From NCBI GenBank assembly GCA_948470475.1, contig OX419342.1:1500201-1564200 (forward strand): a stretch of 64,000 bases of DNA. Reading direction: 5' to 3'. The translations under genes and the position numbers were made by a program. Every line of letters begins with the position of its first letter. Positions within the stretch are counted from its first letter, which is position 1. The stretch is from Galaxea fascicularis (lineage: Eukaryota > Cnidaria > Anthozoa > Scleractinia > Euphylliidae). This document shows, in pieces, positions 1-11,300 of this stretch. The notes under the pieces were generated by a model that saw only the letters and a list, made by a program, of their open reading frames with translations, searched no databases and was not told the DNA's origin.

Positions 1-481
1 GTTTCAGTGCGGAGCAAACTCCACAATCGTCTTTAGGAAGTGTGTGTTTTGATTGTAGTTTTGTGTGAAGTGCTTATGTTTGTTAACGAATATGGGTATC
101 GCGACCTTCAAGTAAAAGCCAACAGGAATCTGTGTGGCCTTCAAATCGTTTGCCTCGCACACGGCCACGAGTTGTATTGCATATAGTCACCGACCTTGGA
201 TCTCTCATTTTCTTTAGAGACGTCTTAACAAAGATAACGTAGGTTTGGTTATTTCGTCCAATAAAAGTGATAAGAAATTCTTTGGGAGTACACGTATTCC
301 TTGCTCTGATGGTTTTGTGCCATTGTCTATTCGTTAGCCAACAACATTTAAGTGTGACGATTTGTGATGTTTCGTCGGCTCTGGTACTGTTAGGTTATGC
401 CATAAGCTATAGCTGAATTGAGTAAAAGGACAGGCCACTTTGAAAGGGTAAATGTTAGTCTTTATTATTTGCTACGAGGTT
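1..481. other. Left-edge stretch without a recognised gene
   Basis: Only very short open frames are present (for example about 36 codons from position 78). I see no splice-linked coding exon, RNA gene or repeat structure that I can support. Confidence 0.5.
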
Positions 482-485
482 TTAA

Positions 486-903
486 AGGGAACCTCCACTC
501 TGACAAAAAGTTCACTTTAAATCACACGAAATAATTTTTAGAATCAAATTTGTTTGAAGTTTTAACTAACAAAGCCCGTTTACCTTAAATACATGAATTA
601 TAGAATCGTTTATTTTTGTTTTCAAAGTTCCCGGGCGCCGCCATCTTGAATAATTGTGACGTAAAATGGTTGTCCTTTTGTTATTAGACAAAAGCTCTTT
701 GTGTCAGAACAATAGAGCAACCGAAACACGTCACAATTATTCAAGATGGCGGCGCCCAGGAAATTTGAAAACAAAAATACGCGATTCTGAAATTCGTTTT
801 TCTCCACTATAGATACTCTTCTGGAAAAAAAGAAAACTAACGTTGTTGCAAATACTATATCCTGCGGTTTAAAGTGATTCTTTGGTAGGAGTGGAGGTTC
901 CCT
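486..903. mobile_element. piggyBac-type MITE with TTAA target duplication
   Basis: Terminal inverted repeats AGGGAACCTCCACTC and GAGTGGAGGTTCCCT are flanked on both sides by TTAA (482-485 and 904-907), the piggyBac target. Inside is a second inverted repeat (about 600-790) whose arms read GCGCCGCCATCTTGAATAA and its complement. There is no transposase reading frame. Confidence 0.8.
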
Positions 904-907
904 TTAA

Positions 908-1517
908 GCAAACGTATGTTAATGTATATGGATGTCTTCTTAACAAAACATCGTGTAAGTTACAAGATGTATTTTCGTTCAGTGTGTTCACCCAACCAAG
1001 CAATTATTATTTCCATTTGAGCAAGCGAAGCTTTTATGAAAAAATAAGACAAAACTCTGAAGAAGATAAATATATGAACTAACGTCGGAGAAAACCTGCA
1101 AGACAATCCACGAATTCAGGGGATTGAAATTCATAGTTTTATCCTCTTTGGTAAGACCTCTCGTAATAAATAAACGATTTGTCGTCTGTTACAAATAGCG
1201 CGTTTAATTTAATTTACATTTACTTTAATTCTGCTGATGTTGCATCGTCAACAAATCCAGTGTTGGCAATTATCGCGATATTTACAAAACTTATGTAATT
1301 AGTAATAGTCAACATCCAAGTACTTGAGACAGCTGGCAAATGATCGTTAAGTTGAACTAGTTTCCTCTGTTAGAATGCGATAAATGCATTGCCGATGATT
1401 GGTATGAAATACAAGCTATCTTCTCTGTTTTTTCTTGTTTTTCTGAACCTGCCGTTTCAGGTTCAAACATCTGAGCATTGTAATCATCTTATGCGACCAG
1501 GCTAAATATGAAGCCCA
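908..1517. other. Non-coding stretch downstream of the kinesin stop
   Basis: No gene is recognised. This is where the kinesin 3' untranslated region should lie, since transcription runs right to left. I found no clear poly(A) signal in the correct orientation. Confidence 0.4.
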
Positions 1518-2317
1518 TCATTTTGAAGATTTGCTCTTCTTACTGTGCTGCAGTTTTCTTAAAATCGTTTTAATCTTTTTCTTGTTTTTCCCTTTCCCTT
1601 CCTCTTCGTCCTGGTCGTGCTGTTGTTCAGCCTTTTCGCTGTTATGGTCATTTTCATCTGTTTCGCTTGGGAGACTGGCTTCACTCGTGAAGGACAGCGG
1701 GCTTCCTCGCCTTGATACGGGGTCTTCCCGTCTGGACCCACCTGCGCTATTCACACTGATTGTGTCTGGTAATTGGGAAACATACCTTTATAGTTTCAAA
1801 TGTTCCCGTTGTTATTCTATTCAAATATCCCCCCTATTTCCTCGTCATATCAGCAACAACAATAATTTATTCACTTAGACACAAAACTAAGAACTTGTCA
1901 ATGTAAAGCAATACAAGCAAGCAAATTGAAGTGAAGAGAATTCACACGACCCGCAGTGAGCCATGGGTGGTGGAGTGGAAAATAATTGGTATACAGAATA
2001 CAATGAAAAGACATCCATGGTGATTACAAACTAAAATTTACATTCAAAGAAAGAAAGGCGAGATTATATAAAACACTAATCACAAGGAATCTGAATGAAA
2101 AAGTAAGTAAATAGAATAAAATACGGACATGAAACGTTACTGCTAAACCTTATTGTCGGACCGCGCTCACCAGAAAGTAAAAAAAAAAAGAACAGGAAAA
2201 TACCGCTTTAAATTGGCACTATCTAAGCCTACCGGGTGTAGTTAATCTTTTACCATAGTCCTCTCCATCTGCATGTTGATTGTGCAGCTCTTTGGAAAGA
2301 TTTAAAGGGGACAATTC
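1518..2317 (-). CDS. Predicted last two coding exons of the kinesin gene
   Basis: Exon 2317-2233 has the acceptor TTTTGCAG and begins [20 protein letters not shown] in phase 0, matching the donor of the giant exon. Two donors, after 2254 (GTAAAA) and after 2233 (GTAGGC), are 21 nt apart and both leave phase 1, so isoforms could differ by seven residues. The final exon, 1741-1518, continues in phase 1 as [20 protein letters not shown], then an acidic stretch and a Lys-rich end (KKSKSSK, stop). Phase agreement and protein-like composition support this end, but the acceptor at 1742-1743 has a poor pyrimidine tract. An alternative 39-nt terminal exon, 2524-2486, exists and is listed separately. 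Confidence 0.65.
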
Positions 2318-5300
2318 CTGCAAAATATCGATGCCCACGTCAGGTTCATTTTCAAAGCAACAGTGTCGTTCCCAGTCTTACCCAGTGATATTATACCGCT
2401 GAGACTGGGGATTCCGTCCACCTTGTAAGAGTTCCAAATTAAAATAGTTTGTTCGCATTAACATTTCGCAACAATTTGAGAGGGTTCAAACTCCAGTAAA
2501 TGATGCAGAGTTTTCCCAGGAGGTCTGGAAAAGAACAGTAAATAACATCAAGGTCTTATACTTACCGGGGTTTCCAGACTTTCAGCCTGTCGTTGGCGCG
2601 GACTGAAATTAAGGTCACTAGCAGCTCTTTGTTGGAAATACGCTGGTTCTGGTTTAGTTGGTCTTTCCTGTAAGCTTCTCCTAGAAGTGCCGCGGAAATC
2701 TCCGTGGGACATAGATCCCCATGAGGACAATTCCTGGGAGATAGATTCATCACTAAACCCGCTCTTAAAACTTCGTGCCTCATCCCTAAACCTCTCGATT
2801 TCCAGTTGCAGTCTCCTGTTTTCACTCTGCAAGTTCACCAACTCTTTCATAGTTCTGTAGCTCTCTGCCTTGACGTTCGATAGGTCGGACTTAAGCCGCT
2901 TGTTTTCTGATTTTGTCGAGGACACATTGCGCTCCAATTTGGCTTTGTCCTTCTCAAGTCGCGCCATTTCCTCTTGAAGGACTAGCGCCTGCTGCTGTAG
3001 TCTGTTATTCTCTTCTTTGATACTGGACATTTCCTTCTCCATTCGCTTCACAGACAATGTTCTGTCACACATTTTAGTTTTAAGGTGATTATTTCTGCTC
3101 AGTAATTTCTGTACTTGATTCTGAAGATCCGAATTGTGCTTCCTCACGATGGACAACTCGTTTTTGATAAGAACATTGCTGCATTTCGTCTCGGCGAGCT
3201 CTTTTTGCATCTTTTGTAGCACTCTGATTTCGGTACCCACCACTGAGCTGTCCTCTGAAGAAATCTGATCAGACGAGATGCTCATGTCCAGATCAGTGGC
3301 TGACACCAATGAGCTGTCTGTGTGTACCTCCATGCTGGAGTCGTTATCTTCCGAATCCCACCTTGAAGCCTCTTCTGGTGCACTGCGTTGGTGTCGCAAG
3401 CTTGAGTTATCCCTGGAGTGATTCCTTTGGTGTTTCCTTTGTTGCTTGTTTGCCATGGACCCAGCGGATGATAACGGTGTTCCAACTCTACTTGCTTTTT
3501 GTCGTTCTTTTATGTTCCCGTGATCAGTGGAAATAACTCGGCCTCTTTTAGTTTTCGTCCCGTCGTCAAATCCGTTTTCAATCGGGGTAACGGTCGGATC
3601 TGTGCTGGTTGGGTTGGAGGCAATCGGAGTCACTGATAGCTCATCTTTGTTGATTCGCTCTTCATCTTGGACTTGGCCTAGGGTAACTGAGTTCTCGCAG
3701 TCACCCTCGTCACCAAGAGACAAAGGATGTCTTGGCGTTGAGTTGCCGCTACTAACGGGTTGTTTTTCTTTTTCATCGCCTTCATCTTCCGTGTTATTTG
3801 GTGAGATCTGAGTGCAGTTGTCAGTGATTTCCATTATCTTGAAGCTTTTCAGCATGCTATTTTCAGCGTGTAAAACTGAAATCTCCGCATTCATTTTAGA
3901 ATTCTCATCGAGCACGCACGAGAGTACAGTTTCTAATTTGGCGTATCTTTCGCTAGTATCATGAAGTTGTTGCTCCAGCCTTTGTCTCGACACATCTCTG
4001 TCTTCAGATCTGATGCGAAGTAATTCTCTTTCCATCGCTTCTCTTGTTTCAATCGCGTCTGATAGCTCAATCTCAAGTCTTGCTTTCTGACTTTCGAGAT
4101 TTCTCTTAGCTTCCTCGATTGCGTTCCTTTCTTTTACTAAATCTTGTAAGTTTTGTTGGAGCTCTTCATTTTCTTCGTCATTTAGGATCTGTTCCTTTAA
4201 GACGGCTTCATTCTGTGTTTGCAATATGGCAACATTTCCTCGAAGGGACTCGCATTCGTTTAACAGTGAGCTAATTTCCCTTTTCATAGAAAGTTGCTCT
4301 TCCACAAGTGAGCTAATTTCATGCTGGCTTTTTTCATTCTCCTCGGAACGTTGTAGCAACTCAGACTTCAATCTGGAGATAGTCCATTCTAATTCACGTC
4401 TGGACTTTAAGACATCCTCTTCTATGTCAATGAGACGAGCTTCCATGTCACTGTTAAAGATTTGCTTGAGTGGACCTATCTCTGCGGCCAGATGTACCGG
4501 AGATTCCAGATGTAAATTGTGGTGTTTTTTAGATTCTAAGTTAGGGTTTTCAACTCCCGCATCTTGACTAAGCCGGACTTCTAATGCCTTTTGGCTTGGT
4601 TGATGTACGTTTTCAATGCCTACTGTAGTATGGGACAAGCCAGTAGCCAAAGGTACTTTTTCCTTTTGCCCTGATATGGGAATGTTGGTTGTGTTTTCGT
4701 TTTCGATGGAAGTCTTAATTGCCATTGTTTCTTGATCTGGGGTACTCTGATCATTCGGCGAGTCTCTTTCAAAATCTTGAATACAGAGACTTAATGACGC
4801 AGCTCTATCTTTCTGAATGATTGTTTCGACGTCGTCAACATGTGAGACGATAATTACTGGAATGTGAACTCCTCCCAAAGTGCCCTCCCTCCTGATTGTC
4901 GTCGTCACCTCAACTTCATCGTTTTTGTGAATGGTTTGTTCAGATTCAGTTTGCTCTGGTTTTACTGCGGGCCCCTTTGTTTCATATTTATATGTTTTGT
5001 GGAACGCTGTTCGCGCTTCTCTGTCGTCTGGCGTTCGCGAAACATCATCGGTTTTATTTTCTTGTCGTAAATCTACATTAAACGAATCCTGTAGGTTTGG
5101 CGGCGCGTTTTCTTCAGAACATTTTTCATTTCTGTCAACGTAGTGTTCAATGGCTGACTCTGTTTGGACGTGCTGATCATTTACTAGACGTTTCATACTT
5201 GGATTAACATTCAAAAAACTCATCCTCTGCTTTCCCAGTTTTGGGGATTGGAGTGTGGTAGTTTTAACATCAGGGTCATCTTTCCATTTTCTAATTTCCT

Positions 5301-8300
5301 CCATCAGGTGCGTATTTGTTTCCAAGAGATCTTCATTTTCTGTTCTACAGGCTCGTAACTGCGTTTCCAGCTGCTCAATCTCTTGGAGTTTGCTCTTGCA
5401 GGTTTGAAGTTCTCGTCTTAGTTCATTCTTCATTTCTGTTTGAGAAAGTAAATCTTTTTCCAGTTCGATAATAAGTTTTTCAGCTTCTTTGCTCTTTTTC
5501 TGAATGTCCTCAAATTCCAACTCAATACGCTGCAACTCTCGAATCTTTTCTTTTGCTTGGCGACAATCAGACTTTGTGTTTTCAAGTTCTCTTAGCAAGC
5601 TCTCCTTTTCTTGGGTGTAGGAAGAAAGCAAGAGTTTAATCTCTTGTTCCTGTTTCAAGCATGACTCCTTATTGTGTCGCAGCTCATTTTCTGTCAAATT
5701 TCTTTGATTTCTTGCTTCTTCAAGTTCTTCAAGTAGAGTCTTCCTTTCTTGTTTCAATAGTGTAATTTCTTCTTCGTGTTTGGCAAAAAGTCGCTCTGTG
5801 TCATCTTTGGAAATGTCGAGATTATCCTCTTTCTGCTTCAACTCACTTTCAAGCTGTAACGTTTGAGATCTCAGCTCCTCCAACTCTTTCAGTAACCTCT
5901 CCTTTTCAATTGCTAACTGATGAATTTCATATTGTATCGGGGTAGACATGTTGGTCGTGGCTGACGGGTGTAGTTCTGTCTGTGATTTATTGATGAGCCC
6001 ACGACTATCCCTTTGCTGTTTTATGTCAATCTCTATCTTACCCTCGTCAGATTTATCGCCTTCTACTTCCCGGACTTGTTGCTCCTTTTCATTTCGTGGT
6101 TGGTCCACTTCTGATATGGTTGGGTTTAACCCACTGACGACATCGTTGTTTAAAAGTTGCTCTCCTTCCTCCGTTTCCTCTGGGGCTTCCACGTTTTCCT
6201 TTGTGAGCTTCCACTCCCTTTCTGAGTCTGCCTTTCCAGATTTCAGATTGTCATTCGTGTCACTCTTAGTTGATATTTGCTCGTGGGAGGTTCCTGAAAC
6301 GCCAGTGCTCTGTGGCGAATCCACTTCTTTCTTTTGAGATGTCATGTCCTTAAGTGGCTGCTCTTTTTCGTTCCGTAAATGTTCACTCTTGTGTTGGGTT
6401 GGACTTGAATGGCAGTTATCATCGCTACTCGAACTTGAAATTGTCGATTCTTTTGCGTTTGATGGATAATCTATATCTTTGTTTTCTTTCTGGATTTCCT
6501 TTAAGGCACTGGTTGTCGCTACTTCTTCCTCCGAGTCGTTTTCGCTGTCGCTAGACAGAACAACATTTTGTTTTAGGTCTGCAATAGGCAAGAAAGTTGA
6601 ATTCTTTTTCTCGAGCTCTTGCAGTTTCTCACGGAGAACCCCAAGGACATTTTCTGCCTCGTCCACTTTCATCTTCAAAGCTGCATTTTCTCTCATGGCC
6701 TTTGCAAAGGATTGCTCTAGCTGCATCTGAGCTCTATTGAAATGCGCTGCCTTCCTTTCCAGCAAAAGTTTTTCTTTTGCCATAATCGAAAACCCTATTT
6801 TGATGTCTTCCTCCAAGGGTGTACTTTCGTCCTCCCTTTTTTGTTCCATATTTATTTCTTGATCTTGGTCGATTGTGATCGAAGATGACGCCTCCTCCAT
6901 CGTCTTCACTGCTTTTTCCTCTTTTGGAAGCTCAGTCGTTTGCGTTCCTATAGTTACTCCTGGAGCTGTTTGGACTGCTGCACACTCGCCGTTAACCTTT
7001 TCTTTTAAATTGTTAAGTTGTTTCTCAAGCTGGATCTTTTCGTTTTTGAGTTGCCCAACTGTGTCTTGCAAATATTTCTCCGTTTCTTTAACACAGTTGC
7101 TCTCCACGGTTTGGATTTCTTTACTTTCCTTTACAACATTTTGTCCTTGCTTGGGCTTTCCTTTTAATTTATTTTCCACAATGGATGCCTTCTTCTTCTC
7201 GTCCTTCCGACGTAGCTCTTCGTTGCGTTGTTCTAGGCTCTTTATTCTACCCTTAACAGCTTTGTTCTCTTTCTTTAAAGACTCGTTTACATTTTCCAGT
7301 TCTTTAGTCTTCTCTCGAGTCGATGCCAGTTCACCCTCAAGATGTTGCTGTATCTTTTGAAGCTTTTCGACTTCACTTTGTAACGAAGTACTTATCCTCT
7401 CTGTCGAGCTAACACTCTGCGACTTGTCTTTAAATGTCGCCAGTTCCCTGCTAAGGTCTTCAGTCTGTAGTTGTAGCTTTCTGTTGCTGTGTTTAATACA
7501 ATCGAGTTCTTGTTTGAGCGAACAGTTTTCTTTCTCCAGTGATTCCTTGGTGCGCTGGTGATCGCTCATAGCTTTACTAGTGTGGTGAATTATATCCACC
7601 TCGTGTGTCAGACGATCATTCTCTTCGTGGAAACAGCGAAGTTCTTTTTGCAAACTTTCCAAAGCCTTGGTCTTTATTTCAAGCTGATTGATTAATTTAT
7701 GAGAGTCGTCGCACTCGCTTTCAAGTTTCTGGTTTAATTCCCGAAGTTCTTGAAGCTCCCTCTCCAACTGTTCTTGTTTGTCCTCCAGTTCCATTCTTCT
7801 TGCCTCTTGAGTTTGTACGTTTTCTGAAGCTTGCTTGATAACTTCGAGTTTATCCTTCAGGTTGTTGCATTCTTCTTGCACCCTAGTTAGTTCTTTCTCG
7901 AGAAATCCCTTCTCCTTCTCTAGTAATCTGGTGTGCTTTTGGATTTCTAATGTATCAAATGTGGTTCTTTCACATTCGGGCATATTTTCGTTTTGAACAC
8001 CGCTGGTCTCCTCATTCGTCGCCGGACCAGTCCTCCCGCAACTTTCCTCTGTTCTGTTCTTTAAATCTTCTAACTGCTTCTCAAGGTTTGCCTTGACATT
8101 TTTTGTCTCTTCTAATTCAGTTGTTATCTGGTCATGTTGGACGGTTAAATTTTGTACCTCCTCCTGAAGAATTTTCAGTTGCTCCTGGTCCTGTTCATGC
8201 AGCTTCTTGTACTCCGACGCATTGTCAAGAAAATAATTTTCCTTCCTCATCCTGTCCTCATGCACTTCTGTTTCAACAGATCTGTCTTGATTCTCCTCAA

Positions 8301-11300
8301 AATCTTGTTCTAGCTTTCGAATCTGTGTTTTTACATCTTCTATTTCCTTTGCGAGTTGGTCTTTGTCTTTTTCTAACTTGGCACTCTTCTTTTCGTTTTC
8401 CTTTCGCTCTTCCCGAAGGGTATCAAGCTCGTGACGCAAGACGTTGTTTTCTTTAAGTGCATCTTCCAGACGTTTCTCCAAGATTTCTTTGCATACACTC
8501 GCTTCGTGCAGGTGGAAGCTTTCTTGGCGCTTCTCGTTCTTAAGTGTGTTGATCTCGTCTTTAATAGTCTCGCATGAACAGCGCATCTCCATAAGACGTA
8601 TCTCCAAGTTTGCAGCTTTCTCAATGTTGTCATCTAACTGAGTGTTCAGCAAAGTTCTCTCGGATTCACTGTGATGGAGATCGCTTCTAAGCCTTTCGCA
8701 GTCGCTTTTTGCAGTTCGTAATTCAAATTCAAGCTTTAATTTCTCGCTTGTAACTTTCAAGAGGTCCTCTTCAAGCTGTTGCATCTTGACTTCATAGTCA
8801 CCTGTGATTTTGCCAGAGTCATGTCCTTTGCAAGTCTTTTGTAGTTGTACTGGATGGCTGTGACTAACACCTGTACATTGTGGCATTTGAGGTTTTAATG
8901 CTTCAATTTCGTCCTTCGAACTAGTTGACTCATCATCCAAAGATAGGCGCCTTACAAACTTTCTTCCTTTGGGCAAACCTGTCACCTCACCCTTCTTTCT
9001 CAACATTTCTTTTTCACTTTCTAACTTGTTAATTTTTTCTTCAAGTGTTAGTTTTACTCGCTTTTCGTCTTCCAGTGACTTCAAAAGTGCATTCGTGGCC
9101 GTTTCGGCGTTTTGCGTGAGTTCATCTGATGTCTTTTTGAGTTGTGATTTTTCAATTTCTAATTGTTGTATTCGCTCCTGCAGGTGAGAGACGGCTTCCC
9201 TAGAATTCGAAACTTCCTCATCGATTTTGTCTTCGGTAACTGAACCTTGATTCAAACGTTTATTTTCTTTGGTCTTGTCGCTTGACACTCTTTCAGTCAA
9301 GGCATCTTGATATTGTGCCCTAAGAAGTTCGTATTCTCTAGTCAACTCGGCGTGTTTTTCTTCCAGTAACTTATATTCATCGCTCGCGTTTTCCAAACAG
9401 TCACCAATTTCCTTGATGGTGTCGTCTTTGTCCGAAGGAGTTCTACAGTCTTCCTCAACAACGGTATTTTTCGCATCCACATCTTTTACCTTGATGTCCC
9501 CTCGTAGTTTGTCAATGAGATCATGAGCCATTTCCAAGTCCTGTCTGTACATGGCAAGAACATGTTCGCTTTCCGCCAACTGCTGTTGTAGGTAACTATT
9601 TTCAAGCTTCAGAAGTTGATTTTCGTGCTCTACCTGCTTGCTTTCGTCGGCAGGAGACTCTGCTATTGAAGACGATGTGTCACCTATTTCGTCTTCGCTT
9701 GTGTGTGTAATGGTGTAAAATTTCTTACTTGGTGTTCCTTTGAAGGTTTTCACGGCCTTTTTCAACACTGCTTCGTCATGGCTATTCTGTGTAACTATGG
9801 CAAGCTCAGTTTCTACTTCAACAGCACGAGAACTTACTTTGTCCAGTGCTTGTTTAAGTCTGTCCTCCTCGTTCTTTGCCTTGGAGTATTCTTTTTCCAA
9901 GGCCTCTTGGTATTCTGCCATTCCCGCAAGCTCTTTGTGTAAATTCGAATTAAGACGTTTTTGCTCAGAAACTTCTGATTCTAACTCATAGAATCTTTCT
10001 TCCTTATTCTTTAGCTCTTCGTTCCTTCTTTTATTTTCCTTATCATTTGAAAATCGTTGTTCCAACAGCTGATCCTTCTCTTTCCTGAGGGCATCTAACC
10101 CATGTAGGGCTTTCTCGTACTCTTTATCTAACTGAATTCTCTCTTGATTGAGACTCTGAAGTTCTTGTGTCACTGCTTCATGCTTGCTCTTCCAAGAGGA
10201 CAATTCTGACTCCATCTTAGATATCTCCATCTCTAGAGTTTTGTTATCTTTCTCAAGTCTCGTGCTCATGTAAGCGATGGCCTCGATGTCCTTTTCAAGT
10301 CGCGTTGACTTTTCTCTATATCTCTGAAGTTCCTCTGTAATCGTCGAGTTGTTGTTTCTTAATTCAGTCATTTCTTCTGTCAGCTTAATCTTTTCTTTCG
10401 TCAAAACGGTAACATCGTTCTTTAATCTGCTGCAAGAATCTTCGCTCGCTTGCAAAGCAGCTTTAGTCTTCGTTGCCTTGTCTTCCACAAGCTTCTGTGA
10501 CTTCTCTAGTCTAGCTTTCTCCTGTGTTGCCTTTTCAAATTTTACCTTTAATTCCGCATTCTCCTCTATGAGGCCAACTACCTCCATTTCGTTTGAAGTA
10601 ACCTGCTTAGGAGGGGGAAATCGAAGGTCAATTTTACCGACTTTTGATTTTCCAGGCGACTTCAGTGGAGATTTCACTGAAGTCTTTGTTGGTGATGGCG
10701 GAGGATGATCCTTCCTGGCGCTTTCAGTGAGGATATTGTTCTCTCTCACCAAAACCTTTTCTAATTCTGCCCTTACAGCCTTGATCTTTTCTTCGAGTAT
10801 TTCATTGTGATTCTTGACGTTAAAATACTCATGCCGAACCTGTTCGCAAGTTTCCTTTTCCTCTACCACCTGGTTTTCCAAATTTGTTATCGTTTCTTGT
10901 GCTTCTGCTAACTGCCCTTTCTTGTGGTCAAGCTCTTCCTCTAAATCTTCGCAAGTTTCTTGGGTCTCTGCTAATTGTTGTTCAACTTTGTGCAACTTTC
11001 TCTTTAGCTCTTGTATCTGCTTGATAAGTGCTTCTTTTGACTTACTTCCCAAATCATCACCATTTTCGTTGCCCATAAGGGCTTTCAGACCACTGAAATC
11101 CTCTTTATTGGCACTCCTGTTTGGTGACGTCGCTTCAAATGACTTTTCTTTCACTGGACTTGTACTAGGCGAGCGCAGGCTTCGGGCAAGCTTCGTGATA
11201 ATTATCTCCTCGTCGCTGTCATCGATATTTGCATCGGAAAGCGTCGGTTCTTGGTCGTCGGATAGTTCGTCTTCACTCGCAATTTCGTCAGGGTTGGGTA

